From contig NZ_JAEKJA010000013.1 in the NCBI RefSeq assembly GCF_016411865.1, positions 105,435 to 169,434 on the forward strand: a stretch of DNA of 64,000 bases, read 5' to 3'. This document shows, in pieces, positions 1-7,914 of this stretch (its first letter is position 1; each line of letters begins with the position of its first letter). The notes beneath the pieces were generated by a model that made no database searches, was not told where the DNA came from, and saw only the letters and a list, made by a program, of their open reading frames with translations. This DNA comes from Acuticoccus mangrovi. GTDB taxonomy: Bacteria; Pseudomonadota; Alphaproteobacteria; Rhizobiales; Amorphaceae. The position numbers and the translations under genes are program-made.

Positions 1-1
1 G

Positions 2-109
2 CTCGCCCGCCTGCTGCGACGCTCGCCGCGGGCGACGCGGGCGGTGGACTACGTGCTCGCCGGCGTCCTCGGGGGCTTTGCGGTAAAGCTCCTCGCCGCC
101 CGCGCCTGA
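2..109 (+). CDS. LysE/RhtB-type exporter, C-terminal fragment
   Basis: This is the last 35 codons of a gene that begins left of the window. The readable tail has a basic stretch (RLLRRSPRATRAVDYVL) followed by a short hydrophobic helix that ends KLLAARA. That arrangement is typical of the C-terminus of LysE/RhtB amino-acid exporters, where an arginine-rich loop precedes the last membrane helix. The stop TGA lies 42 bases before the next start, so the two genes could be co-transcribed. The family assignment rests on this short tail only and is tentative; another small inner-membrane transporter is possible. Confidence 0.45.
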   Translation, partial: LARLLRRSPRATRAVDYVLAGVLGGFAVKLLAARA

Positions 110-151
110 GGCGCGACGGCGGCCCGTAGGGAGAACGAAAGGGAGGGCGCG

Positions 152-907
152 ATGGGGGCGCTGTCGGGGAAGGTCGCCATCGTGACCGGGGCGAGCCGAG
201 GGATCGGTGCGGCGGCGGCGGAGGCGCTCGCCGCGGAGGGCGCCACCGTCGCCCTGGTGGCGCGCACGCAGGCCGACGAGGTTGCCGCCCGGATCGGTGC
301 GGGCGGCGGCCGCGCCATCGCGCTCGCCGCCGACGTCGCCGACTACGACGCGCTCGCCGCCGCGGTGGCGACGGCGCGCGAGCGGCTCGGCGGCGTCGAC
401 ATCCTCGTCAACAACGCCGGCGTGATCGAGCCCATCGCCCGCCTCGGCGAGAGCGATCCCGACGCCTGGGACCGCCTCTTGGACGTCAACGTGAAGGGCG
501 TCTATCACGGCCTGCGCGCGGTGCTGCCGGAGATGGCGGTGCGCGGCACGGGCGTCGTGATCAACATCTCCTCCGGCGCGGCGACGGCGGTGCTCGAAGG
601 GTGGAGCGCCTATTGCGCCAGCAAGGCCGCGGTGCTGTCGCTGACCCGCGCCGTCCACGACGAATATGGCGGCCGCGGCGTGCGCGTGGTGGGGCTGAGC
701 CCGGGCACGGTCGCGACCGACATGCAGCGCACCATTCGCGAATCCGGCGTCAATGCCGTGAGCCGCCTCGATTGGGAAAGCCACATCAGCCCGCAATGGG
801 CGGGGCGGGCGGTCGCCTGGCTCGCCACCGACGCGGCGGCCGATCTCAAGGGCGTCGACGTCTCGCTGCGCGAGGAGACCATCCGCCGGCGCATCGGCCT
901 GATCTGA
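152..907 (+). CDS. SDR family oxidoreductase
   Basis: A classical short-chain dehydrogenase/reductase of 251 residues, the usual length. It has the nucleotide-binding TGASRGIG (residues 12-19), the NNAG motif (87-90), the conserved Asn in DVNVKG (113), and the catalytic Ser140/141, Tyr154 and Lys158 (YCASK). It should be a cytoplasmic NAD(P)H-dependent enzyme reducing or oxidising a carbonyl/alcohol, but the substrate cannot be read from the sequence. The ATG follows GGGAGG at good spacing. A strong hairpin overlaps the stop codon. The C-terminus (VSLREETIRRRIGLI) is the form often seen in 3-oxoacyl-ACP-reductase-like SDRs of unknown substrate. The gene is convergent with htpG. Confidence 0.85.
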   Translation: MGALSGKVAIVTGASRGIGAAAAEALAAEGATVALVARTQADEVAARIGAGGGRAIALAADVADYDALAAAVATARERLGGVDILVNNAGVIEPIARLGESDPDAWDRLLDVNVKGVYHGLRAVLPEMAVRGTGVVINISSGAATAVLEGWSAYCASKAAVLSLTRAVHDEYGGRGVRVVGLSPGTVATDMQRTIRESGVNAVSRLDWESHISPQWAGRAVAWLATDAAADLKGVDVSLREETIRRRIGLI

Positions 908-952
908 GGCGCGGGCGGGCGTCCGCGCCTCAGCATCCGCCCCGCGGGGCGG
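904..952. terminator. paired hairpins between convergent SDR gene and htpG
   Basis: Two perfect inverted repeats lie in tandem. The first has 11-bp arms (904-914 and 923-933, starting CTGAGGCGCGG) around an 8-base loop and includes the SDR stop codon. The second is CCGCCCC (937-943) paired with GGGGCGG (946-952) around two bases. Neither strand shows a T-run, so intrinsic termination is inferred from position between convergent genes and stem strength, not from a complete terminator signature. Confidence 0.55.
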
Positions 953-962
953 GTGGTTGGGC

Positions 963-2906
963 TCAGTCGCCGTCCGTCGCGTTGTTGCCGACGGAGATGG
1001 TGTCGGCGTGGTCGCTCGGGGCGAGGCCGGTGAACATCGCGCCCATCGCCGCCACCAGGCGCCTGTTGAAGGCGGCCGGGTCGGACACCGGCTCGCCGTC
1101 GAGTATTTCGGCCGAGCCGAGGAGGAGCCACGCCGCGTCGGCGATGTGGGCGCTCTCGCTGCCCGTCGCCGCCTTCGCCGCGAGCGTCCTGATGAGCGGG
1201 TGGGTCGGGTTCAGCTCGAGCACCGGCTTGGCGCCGAAGCCACCCTTGCCGTGACGCGACACGATGCGCTCCATCTGGCGGTCGTAGCCCATGTCGGGGG
1301 CAACCAGACAGGCGGGGCTCGTCGCGAGGCGGGAGGAGGTGCGCACCTCCGACACCTTCTCCTCGAGCGCCTGCTTCACCAGCGCGGAGAGGGTGGCGAT
1401 GTCGCTGTCCTTGGCGCGCTCCGGGGTGGGCTCGTTGGGCTTGTAGACCGGGGCGATCTTGTCGAGATCGGCCGAGCCCTGCGTGACCGAGGTGAACGGC
1501 TTGCCGTCGTAGCCGAGCGCGGTGCGCACCCAGAAGGCGTCCACGGGGTCGGACAGAAGCAGCACCTCCACGTCGCGCGCGGCGAAGCCTTCCAGATGCG
1601 GCGAGGCGGCGAGGCGCTCCTTGTCCTCGCCCACGGCGTAGAAGATCGCCGTCTGGTTCTCCTTCATGTCGGCGACGTAGTCGGCGAGGGTGCGGCCGCC
1701 CTCGGGCGCCTTGGTGGAGGTGAAGCGGGAGAGGGCGTAGATCTCGTCGCGCCGCTCCGCATCCTCGTAGAGGCCCTCCTTCAACACCGGGCCGAAGGCG
1801 TCCCACACCTTGGCGTAGGTCTCGGGCGTGTTGTCGGCGAGCTTCTTCAGCTCCGACAGGACGCGCTTCGTCATCGCGGTGCGGATCTGCGCCAGCATCG
1901 GGTTGGTCTGCAGCATCTCGCGCGAGAGGTTGAGCGGCAGGTCCTCCGAATCGACGAGGCCGCGCACGAACCGCAGATAGGCCGGCATCACCGGCGCATC
2001 GTCGGTGATGAAGATGCGGCGCACGTAGAGCTTCACCCGGCCCTTGCGGTCGGGGTCGAAGAGATCGAAGGGCGCCATCTCCGGCACGAAGAGGAGGGCG
2101 GTATATTCCTGCCGGCCTTCCGCATGGGTGTGGATCGTCAGCGCCGGGGTGTCGAAGGCGCCGGCGGTGAAGCGGTAGAACTCGGTGTACTCCTCCTCGC
2201 TGATCTCCGACTTGGGCTTTGCCCAGAGGGCGGTGCCGTCGACGAGCTCACGGCGGGCGTCGTCGCCGATCGTCTCGATGGTGATCGGCACCGGCACGTG
2301 CGCGGAGTGGTGCTTCACGAGACGCTCGATGGTGGCCTCGTCGGCGTAGGACGCATGGTCATCGCGCAGCGACAGCGTCACGCGGGTACCGCGCGCCGGC
2401 GCGTCCCGCGCGGGCTCGATGGTGAACTCGCCCGAGCCGTCGGAGCGCCAGGCCCAGGCCTCGCCCTCGCCGGCGGCGTGGCTTTCCACCAGCACCTCGC
2501 TCGCCACCATGAAGGCGGAGTAGAAGCCCACGCCGAACTGGCCGATGAGCGCCTTGCCCTGGTCCTTCTCCTCCAGCGCCTGGCGGAATTTCTCGGTGCC
2601 GGAGCGGGCCATGGTGCCGAGATTCTCGATCAGCTCCTCGCGCGTCATGCCGATGCCGTTGTCGGAGATCGTCAGACGCTTGGCTTCCGGATCGACGGCG
2701 ATGGCGATCTTCAGCGACGGATCGTCGCCGAGAAGGGCGGGATCGGTCAGCCCCTTCTGGCGCAGCTTTTCGCAGGCGTCCGCCGCGTTGGAGATGAGCT
2801 CGCGCAAAAAGACGTCCGGGGTGGAATAGACCGAGTGCACCATCAGGTGGAGAAGGCGGGCGACGTCGGCCTCGAAGGGGCGCGTTTCAGCGGTTTGGGT
2901 GGTCAT
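963..2906 (-). CDS. htpG: molecular chaperone HtpG (Hsp90 family)
   Basis: Bacterial Hsp90, an ATP-dependent cytoplasmic chaperone. The N-terminal GHKL ATPase domain is clear: FLRELISNAADACEKLR carries the ATP/Mg-binding Glu/Asn, followed by ISDNGIGMT and the GQFGVGFYSAFMV lid region. The middle and C-terminal dimerisation domains follow. The length of 647 residues matches alphaproteobacterial HtpG. The reading frame is open 12 codons further upstream, but the start at MTTQTAETRPFEADV fits the family N-terminus. The gene is divergent from the DUF2794 gene. A heat-shock promoter is possible upstream (see the promoter entry). Confidence 0.97.
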   Translation of the reverse strand: MTTQTAETRPFEADVARLLHLMVHSVYSTPDVFLRELISNAADACEKLRQKGLTDPALLGDDPSLKIAIAVDPEAKRLTISDNGIGMTREELIENLGTMARSGTEKFRQALEEKDQGKALIGQFGVGFYSAFMVASEVLVESHAAGEGEAWAWRSDGSGEFTIEPARDAPARGTRVTLSLRDDHASYADEATIERLVKHHSAHVPVPITIETIGDDARRELVDGTALWAKPKSEISEEEYTEFYRFTAGAFDTPALTIHTHAEGRQEYTALLFVPEMAPFDLFDPDRKGRVKLYVRRIFITDDAPVMPAYLRFVRGLVDSEDLPLNLSREMLQTNPMLAQIRTAMTKRVLSELKKLADNTPETYAKVWDAFGPVLKEGLYEDAERRDEIYALSRFTSTKAPEGGRTLADYVADMKENQTAIFYAVGEDKERLAASPHLEGFAARDVEVLLLSDPVDAFWVRTALGYDGKPFTSVTQGSADLDKIAPVYKPNEPTPERAKDSDIATLSALVKQALEEKVSEVRTSSRLATSPACLVAPDMGYDRQMERIVSRHGKGGFGAKPVLELNPTHPLIRTLAAKAATGSESAHIADAAWLLLGSAEILDGEPVSDPAAFNRRLVAAMGAMFTGLAPSDHADTISVGNNATDGD

Positions 2907-2941
2907 CGTCCATGGTCGCATTGTTGGAAACCTGCGGCACA

Positions 2942-2997
2942 AATGCGCAGACGGGCGCCTCTGATCAAGAGGATTGCGCCGAAGCGCGGAACGCTTC
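2942..2997 (-). promoter_or_regulatory. possible htpG heat-shock promoter and two hairpins
   Basis: On the minus strand CTTGAT (complement of 2964-2969) is followed after 16 bases by CGCATT (complement of 2942-2947). This resembles the alphaproteobacterial RpoH pattern (CTTGAA, 16-17 bases, CYTATNT) only partly. The same interval holds two perfect small inverted repeats: CCTCT-5-AGAGG (2958-2972) and GAAGCG-5-CGCTTC (2981-2997). The link to heat shock is inferred mainly because htpG is a classic RpoH target. Confidence 0.3.
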
Positions 2998-3030
2998 AGG
3001 GTTTGACGGCTAATGATGGAAGGGGCGGCT

Positions 3031-3435
3031 ATGGCCGATGGTGAGGAGATAAGTCCGGTGGTTCCGCTGCGCCCCCGGGCAAGCGAAACCGCCGCGAACC
3101 AGAACGCGCCGGCGCACCGGCCGGCACCACCCTTGGTGGCGTTCCACCGTACCGAACTGTCTGAAATTCTAAAGGTTTACGGCCGCATGGTGGCGGCCGG
3201 AGAGTGGCGCGACTACGCCCTCGATCACGGCCGCGAGGAGGCGGTCTTCTCGATCTATCGCCGCATGGGCGAGGTGCCGATGTACCGCGTCACGAAGACG
3301 CCGAAGAACCAGCGGCGCCAGGGGGCCTACGCCGTCGTCTCGGCGCAGGGGCAGATCCTGAAGCGGGGGCACGACCTTGCCGCCGTGCTCAAGGTCTTCG
3401 AGAAGAAGCGTCATTTCTCGGTCGTCGGAAGCTGA
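3031..3435 (+). CDS. DUF2794 domain protein
   Basis: A small cytoplasmic protein (134 residues from the preferred start) of the DUF2794 family, which is widespread in Alphaproteobacteria and has no known function. The conserved core is visible: FHRTELSEILKVYGRMV, then EWRDYALDHGREEAVFSIYRR and PMYRVTKTPKNQRRQGAYAV. The first 35 residues are Pro/Ala-rich and probably disordered. The frame also allows an earlier ATG pair at 3013/3016, but the ATG at 3031 follows AAGGGG at normal spacing and is preferred. It is divergent from htpG and 26 bases ahead of the next gene, so the two downstream-directed genes may share a transcript. Confidence 0.85.
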   Translation: MADGEEISPVVPLRPRASETAANQNAPAHRPAPPLVAFHRTELSEILKVYGRMVAAGEWRDYALDHGREEAVFSIYRRMGEVPMYRVTKTPKNQRRQGAYAVVSAQGQILKRGHDLAAVLKVFEKKRHFSVVGS

Positions 3436-3461
3436 TTGAAACGGGCCGGGGGGACGGTCCG

Positions 3462-4577
3462 ATGCGGCGACGGCGATGGTGGAGACGTCTGGTGGCGCTG
3501 GTGACGGCGAGCGGCGCGGCCGTCGTCGCAGTGGGTGGTGCGGCCGCCGCGGACCCGCTGCCGGCAGCCGAAGGGGCGATCCGCTTCGCCACCTTCAACG
3601 CCGCGCTCACCGAGGATCGGCCGGGCGGCCTCCTCGAGCGTCTGTCGGGCGGCGGCGACGCCGCGGCGCGCGACGTCGCCGAGGTGATCCAGCGCGTGCG
3701 GCCCGACATTCTCGTCCTGCAGGAGCTCGACCGCGACGCGGCGGGCCGCTCCCTCGCCCTCTTCCGCGACGAATATCTCGCCCGGCCGCAGGGTGGGGCG
3801 GCGCCCATCGCCTACCCCCACGCGCTCTTTCCCGAGAGCAACACCGGCGAACCCTCCGGCGTCGATCTCGACGGGGACGGCGTGGCGGGCGGGCCGAGCG
3901 ACGCCAAGGGCTTCGGACGCCATCCCGGCCAATATGCGTTCGCGGTGCTGTCGCGCCTGCCGCTCGGCGGGGCGGCGACCTTCCGCAACCTCCTGTGGCG
4001 CGACGTGCCGGACGGCCTGATGCCGCTCTCCCACTACTCGGAGGCGGCACAGGCGGTGCTGCCCCTCTCGTCGAAGACGCATCTCGCGGTGACCGTGGAG
4101 ACGGCGCGGGGGCCGATCCTCCTCCTCGCCGCGCACCCGACGCCGCCGGTGTTCGACGACCCCGACATCGACTGGAACGGCCGGCGCAACGCCGACGAGA
4201 TTCGCCTCCTCGTCGATCTCCTGCCGGGGGAGTTGCCGGCCTACGTCGTGCCGGACGAGGGGGCGCTCGGCGCGCGTCCGGCGCATGCCGTGGTGCTGGG
4301 CGACCTCAACGCCGATCCGACGCGCGGCGACGCCCGCCCCGGCGCCATCGCGCGGCTCATCGACGATCCTCGGATCCAGGACGTGGTGCCGACGTCGGCG
4401 AACGGCGACATCACCGCCGACTTCAACGGTGGCATGCGCGTCGACTACGTGCTGCCGACCGCGGGGCTGGAGGTGACGGGCTCCGGTGTGTTCTGGCCCG
4501 CTACCGGCGATCCGCTCGCCCGCCTCAACGCGACGTCCGACCACCATCTGGTGTTCGTGGACGTGCGCCTTCCCTGA
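3462..4577 (+). CDS. secreted endonuclease/exonuclease/phosphatase-fold hydrolase
   Basis: A 371-residue protein of the EEP (DNase I-like) superfamily. An N-terminal signal peptide is evident: a basic MRRRRWWRRL, then a hydrophobic stretch ending GGAAAA. The mature part carries the family's metal and catalytic elements: RFATFNAAL, LVLQELDRDA (the catalytic Glu), GDLNADPTRGD (Asp-Asn pair), MRVDYVLPT and the terminal SDHHLVFVDV. Export implies a periplasmic or extracellular phosphodiesterase/phosphatase acting on nucleic acids, phospholipids or another phosphoester; the substrate is unknown. The insert VDLDGDGVAGGPSD resembles a calcium-binding loop. The frame runs upstream across the DUF2794 gene, but the signal peptide fixes the start here. 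Confidence 0.85.
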   Translation: MRRRRWWRRLVALVTASGAAVVAVGGAAAADPLPAAEGAIRFATFNAALTEDRPGGLLERLSGGGDAAARDVAEVIQRVRPDILVLQELDRDAAGRSLALFRDEYLARPQGGAAPIAYPHALFPESNTGEPSGVDLDGDGVAGGPSDAKGFGRHPGQYAFAVLSRLPLGGAATFRNLLWRDVPDGLMPLSHYSEAAQAVLPLSSKTHLAVTVETARGPILLLAAHPTPPVFDDPDIDWNGRRNADEIRLLVDLLPGELPAYVVPDEGALGARPAHAVVLGDLNADPTRGDARPGAIARLIDDPRIQDVVPTSANGDITADFNGGMRVDYVLPTAGLEVTGSGVFWPATGDPLARLNATSDHHLVFVDVRLP

Positions 4578-4602
4578 AGGCGGGGCCTGCGGATCGAGGG
4601 AC

Positions 4603-4971
4603 TCAGCCGATCGCGATCTCGAAGCGGTCGTCGAAGGCGACGTGGCCGGCGATCCTCTCCATCTCGTCGTAGGGCTCGGGGTAGCTCCAGGCGGCGTCGG
4701 CGAGGCGCGTGCCCGCCACAGTCACGTGGAAATAGACCGTCCGGCCTTTGAACGGGCAGTAGGTGGTGTGCTCGGACGGGATGAGCTGAACGTCGACGTC
4801 GTCGCGCGGGACATAGGCGCGGGCCGGATAGCCGTCTTCGCGCACGACGAGGCCGGCGGTGCTCGCGGCGACGATGGCGTCGCCGTAGCGCACCGTCACG
4901 GCGTCGGGGCCGCTGTCGACGAGGACCTTGTGGTCGGGCCGGGCGCGGAAGCCGGGGGCGGGGTTGGGCAT
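4603..4971 (-). CDS. DUF427 domain protein
   Basis: A 122-residue single-domain DUF427 protein. The family hallmarks are present: YVPRDDVDVQLIPSEHTTYC, then PFKGRTVYFHV and AAWSYPEPYDEM. The conserved Cys-Pro-Phe-Lys-Gly block is characteristic. Members are small beta-rich proteins (tandem elements form a beta-tent fold) without an established biochemical role. The start ATG (MPNPAPGF) gives normal family length. It is convergent with the EEP hydrolase and lies 29 bases downstream of the EamA gene on the same strand, so it is probably the second gene of that transcript. Confidence 0.88.
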   Translation of the reverse strand: MPNPAPGFRARPDHKVLVDSGPDAVTVRYGDAIVAASTAGLVVREDGYPARAYVPRDDVDVQLIPSEHTTYCPFKGRTVYFHVTVAGTRLADAAWSYPEPYDEMERIAGHVAFDDRFEIAIG

Positions 4972-5000
4972 GGGCGTGACCCTTCGAGCCAGATTGAGGG

Positions 5001-5924
5001 TCAATTCGGGGGATCGCTCTGCGTTCCGCCGCGGGCGCTCGTGAGCGTCGTGACGGCGAGGCCGGCGAACACGAGGATCGCGCCGACGGCCTTCGTGAGG
5101 GTGAGCGGCTCGCCCACCACGACGGTCGCCAGGAGCCAGGCCGTCAGCGGCTCGGCGAGCGACAGGGTCACCGCCGTGGAGGCCGCGACCACGGTGAGGC
5201 CGAAGGTGTAGAGGGCGTAGGCGAGGCCGGTGGAGACGATGCCGAGGGCGAGGAGCTTGGGCCAGGCCCCCGGCGCAGTGATCCACGCCGCGTCGGCCAC
5301 GAGCCAGACCGGCGCCACCACGACCGCGGCGACGGCGAAGGTGGCGGCGGCGACCGCGCCCGAAGGCGCGCGTGTCGCGAGACGGCTCGTCGCCAGCGAG
5401 TAGGTCGCGTAGAGCGAGCCCGCCCCGAGCGCCATCAGGATGCCGGTAAGCGAGGCGTCGAGAGCGCGGCCCGCGGCGGCGAGGAGCACGGCGCCGGCGA
5501 TCGAGGCGGCCTGTCCGGCGAGGCGCGCGCGGGTGGGGCGGACGCCGTAGCGGGTGTGCTCGTAGAGGCTCACCCAGACGGGGGCGCTGCCGATCGCGAG
5601 CGCCGTCGCGATGCCCACCCCGGCGAGGCCGACGGCGACGAAGAAGATCATGTTGTAGATCCCCATCGCGGCGCCGGCGAGGAGGATGCCACCGCGCGGC
5701 AGGCGGAGGAGGGCGCGGCGCGCGGGCGGGGCGAGGAGGGCGAGGGCACCGAGCGTCGCCGCCCCCAGCGTCAGGCGTAGGCTCGCGACGATGAGCGGAT
5801 CGCGCCCCGGCGGCATCAGCGCCTGCAGCGTGCCGATGGTGCCCCACAGCATCGCGGCGGCGAGGACGGCGAGGAGAGCGATCGCACGCAGCGGCGCGGC
5901 GCGGGAAAGGGGCGGTCGGTCCAT
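5001..5924 (-). CDS. EamA/DMT family transporter
   Basis: An integral membrane protein of 307 residues with ten predicted helices arranged as two EamA repeats, the standard architecture of drug/metabolite exporters (RhaT/EamA group). The first repeat opens LAAAMLWGTIGTLQAL and the second begins near residue 150 with the matching AAGSLYATYSLATSR segment. The last helix (TKAVGAILVFAGLAVTTL) is followed by a short polar tail. The transported compound is unknown; export of amino acids or metabolites is usual in the family. A very long upstream extension of the frame is discarded because MDRPPLSRAAPLRAI immediately precedes helix 1. Confidence 0.88.
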   Translation of the reverse strand: MDRPPLSRAAPLRAIALLAVLAAAMLWGTIGTLQALMPPGRDPLIVASLRLTLGAATLGALALLAPPARRALLRLPRGGILLAGAAMGIYNMIFFVAVGLAGVGIATALAIGSAPVWVSLYEHTRYGVRPTRARLAGQAASIAGAVLLAAAGRALDASLTGILMALGAGSLYATYSLATSRLATRAPSGAVAAATFAVAAVVVAPVWLVADAAWITAPGAWPKLLALGIVSTGLAYALYTFGLTVVAASTAVTLSLAEPLTAWLLATVVVGEPLTLTKAVGAILVFAGLAVTTLTSARGGTQSDPPN

Positions 5925-6023
5925 GGGACGCTCCGGCGGGCTCCGCCGCGATAGCAGGCCCCGCCCCGCCGACAAAGCCGGCGTCACGGAGGGGGCTACC
6001 CACATCTTGCGACGAGACAGCGG

Positions 6024-6051
6024 TTGTTGCCGGACGCGCTGCGGCTTATTT
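6024..6051 (+). promoter_or_regulatory. candidate promoter for the nfu-tsaB-rimI group
   Basis: TTGTTG and TTATTT are separated by 16 bases, about 50 bases ahead of the nfu ATG, in the only AT-richer part of this 177-base divergent gap. It fits a sigma-70 arrangement by eye. There is no supporting start-site data, and the match to the -10 consensus is partial. Confidence 0.3.
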
Positions 6052-6101
6052 GGAAGAAGTCCACTTCGCGGCAGCTTTGAACTGCCTGGGGAGATCAGCG
6101 A

Positions 6102-6665
6102 ATGTTCATCCAGACCGAATCCACCCCCAACCCCGATACCCTGAAGTTCCTGCCGGGGCAGACGGTGCTGGCCGAAGGTGTGGTCGATTATCCGAACGCC
6201 GACGAGGCGGCCGCCTCGCCGCTCGCGCGGCGCCTCTTCGCGGTCGACGGGGTGACCGGGGTATTCCTCGGCAACGACTTCATTTCCGTCTCCAAGGACG
6301 ACACGCCCTGGCAGCATCTGAAGCCGGCGGTGCTCGGCGCGATCATGGAGCACTACCTCTCCGGCGAGAGCGTGGTGGAGGATCCCGATGCCGCCGCCGC
6401 GCTCCCCGAGGGCGAGGATTTCGCCGAGGAGGACGCGGCGACCGTCGCGATGATCAAGGAGATCCTCGACGAGCGGGTGCGCCCGGCGGTCGCGGGCGAT
6501 GGCGGCGACATCATCTTCCGCGCCTACCGCGACGGGGTGGTGCATCTCGCGATGCGCGGCGCCTGCGCCGGCTGCCCGTCCTCCACGATGACGCTGCAGA
6601 TGGGCATTCAGAACCTTCTGCGTCACTTCATTCCCGAGGTGCAGGAGGTTCGCCCGGTCGCCTGA
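6102..6665 (+). CDS. NifU-like Fe-S carrier protein (Nfu)
   Basis: A two-domain Nfu protein of 187 residues. The N-terminal Nfu_N domain (starting MFIQTESTPNPDTLKFLPG) is the alphaproteobacterial/mitochondrial type. The C-terminal NifU-like domain carries the cluster-binding CAGC motif (Cys155, Cys158) in MRGACAGCPSSTMTLQMG. It is expected to carry and deliver 4Fe-4S clusters to target apoproteins in the cytoplasm. One plausible client nearby is MiaB, a two-cluster radical-SAM enzyme. Its stop overlaps the tsaB start (TGATG), so the two are translationally coupled. Length and domain order are normal. Confidence 0.95.
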   Translation: MFIQTESTPNPDTLKFLPGQTVLAEGVVDYPNADEAAASPLARRLFAVDGVTGVFLGNDFISVSKDDTPWQHLKPAVLGAIMEHYLSGESVVEDPDAAAALPEGEDFAEEDAATVAMIKEILDERVRPAVAGDGGDIIFRAYRDGVVHLAMRGACAGCPSSTMTLQMGIQNLLRHFIPEVQEVRPVA

Positions 6666-7303
6666 TGGTCACCCTCGCGCTCGACACGGCGCTCGACCAT
6701 GCTCAGGCGGCGCTGGTCGGCGCGGACGGCACCATTCTCGGCGCCTCGATGGCGCCCGCGAAGGGCGACGCCGAGGCGATCGTCGCCCACGCCGACGCGG
6801 CCCTCGCGGCGGCGGGCTGCGCCATGGCCGACATCACGCGGGTGGCGGTGACGGTGGGGCCGGGCTCCTTCACCGGCGTGCGCGTCGGGATCGCCTACGC
6901 CAAGGGGCTCGCCTTCGCGCTGAAGATCCCCGCGGCCGGCGTTACGACGCTCGAGGTGATCGCCCGCCAGGCGGCGGGTGCCGATGGCGGGCGTGTCGTG
7001 GCGGCGGTCGACGCGCGCCACGGCGCGGTGTTCGCCGGCCTCTTCGGCGACGGCGTGCTCGAGGGCGAGATGGGGCGGATGCCGGTGGCGGCGGCGCGCG
7101 AGATGGCGGCGGCCGCGGCGGCGGATCTCGCCGGCCCCGCGAGCGCGGTGGCGGCGCTCGGCGGCCGCCTCGTCGTGGAGCGGCTCGACCCGGCGATCCT
7201 CGCCGCAGCGGCCGCCGCGCCGGGGGAGCGGGGCTTGCGCGCCGCCTACCTCGCGGCGGTGGATGCCGCTCCGCAACGCCACAAAGCGCTGGCGCGCGCT
7301 TGA
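6665..7303 (+). CDS. tsaB: tRNA t6A biosynthesis protein TsaB
   Basis: A 212-residue member of the ASKHA fold and a partner of TsaD and TsaE in threonylcarbamoylation of tRNA adenosine-37. It begins LALDTALDHAQAAL and has the diagnostic VTVGPGSFTGVRVGIAYAKGLA segment. TsaB is a non-catalytic scaffold for TsaD; neither tsaD nor tsaE is in this window. The start overlaps the nfu stop by one base, and the stop overlaps the TTG start of rimI, so the three genes form one coupled unit. The Ala-rich C-terminal half is poorly conserved, as is usual for TsaB. Confidence 0.95.
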   Translation: MVTLALDTALDHAQAALVGADGTILGASMAPAKGDAEAIVAHADAALAAAGCAMADITRVAVTVGPGSFTGVRVGIAYAKGLAFALKIPAAGVTTLEVIARQAAGADGGRVVAAVDARHGAVFAGLFGDGVLEGEMGRMPVAAAREMAAAAAADLAGPASAVAALGGRLVVERLDPAILAAAAAAPGERGLRAAYLAAVDAAPQRHKALARA

Positions 7304-7860
7304 GCATTGTGGCCAACTGCGCCCATGAGACTGCAAACGGACCCTCAGTGATCGGCTGGCTTCAGGTTCCCAAGACCGTCGATCCCGTTCGCCCGGCGGA
7401 CTACGACACGCTGGAGGAGATTCACGCGGCCTCGTTCATCGCCCCGTGGTCGGCCGACGAGCAGGCCGCGCTCAACGAGACGCCGGGGGTGATCACCTTC
7501 GTCGCACGCCGCGGCAGCGCCATGTCGAGCCGGCGGCCGATCGGTTTCATCACCGTGCGCCGCGCCGCCGACGAGGGCGAGGTGCTGACGATGGCCGTCC
7601 ACCCCCGCAACCGCCGCTCCGGCATCGGCCGGCTGCTGCTCGAAGCGGCGCTGCGCCACCTCTACGCCGAGCGCGTCGGCGCCGTGTTCCTGGAGGTCGA
7701 CCCGAGCAACGACGCGGCCCTCGCCCTCTACCGCAGCGTCGGCTTCGAGACCGTGGGCGAGCGGCCGGACTACTATGCCAACGGCTCCGCCACCACCCGC
7801 CAGAAGGCCCTCACCATGCGCCTTGCGATGCAGCAGCCCAAAGCCCTGAACCGTGTCTAG
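7300..7860 (+). CDS. rimI: ribosomal-protein-alanine N-acetyltransferase RimI
   Basis: A GNAT acetyltransferase of 186 residues, located directly behind tsaB as in many bacteria, which supports the RimI call. The acetyl-CoA motif is VLTMAVHPRNRRSGIGRLLL, with the R/QxxGxG pattern, followed by FLEVDPSNDAALALYRSVGFE, which is typical of RimI. In other bacteria RimI acetylates the N-terminal Ala of S18. The first possible start is TTG at 7300, overlapping the tsaB stop (TTGA); a GTG at 7348 (VIGWLQ) is an alternative that removes 16 non-conserved residues. TTG is preferred because of the coupling. Confidence 0.88.
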   Translation: MSIVANCAHETANGPSVIGWLQVPKTVDPVRPADYDTLEEIHAASFIAPWSADEQAALNETPGVITFVARRGSAMSSRRPIGFITVRRAADEGEVLTMAVHPRNRRSGIGRLLLEAALRHLYAERVGAVFLEVDPSNDAALALYRSVGFETVGERPDYYANGSATTRQKALTMRLAMQQPKALNRV

Positions 7861-7914
7861 CGCCGCCCCTTCCCCCGGGCGCGCCGCGTCCTGCCCGCCC
7901 GCCGGAGGGCGCCG

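Noticed and set aside
49..318. Minus-strand ORF over the LysE tail and SDR start.
   Set aside because: Pro/Ala/Arg-rich shadow of the two plus-strand genes, with no ribosome site or motif.
957..3044. Plus-strand frame of 695 codons antisense to htpG.
   Set aside because: No motifs and charged low-complexity composition; htpG on the other strand is unambiguous.
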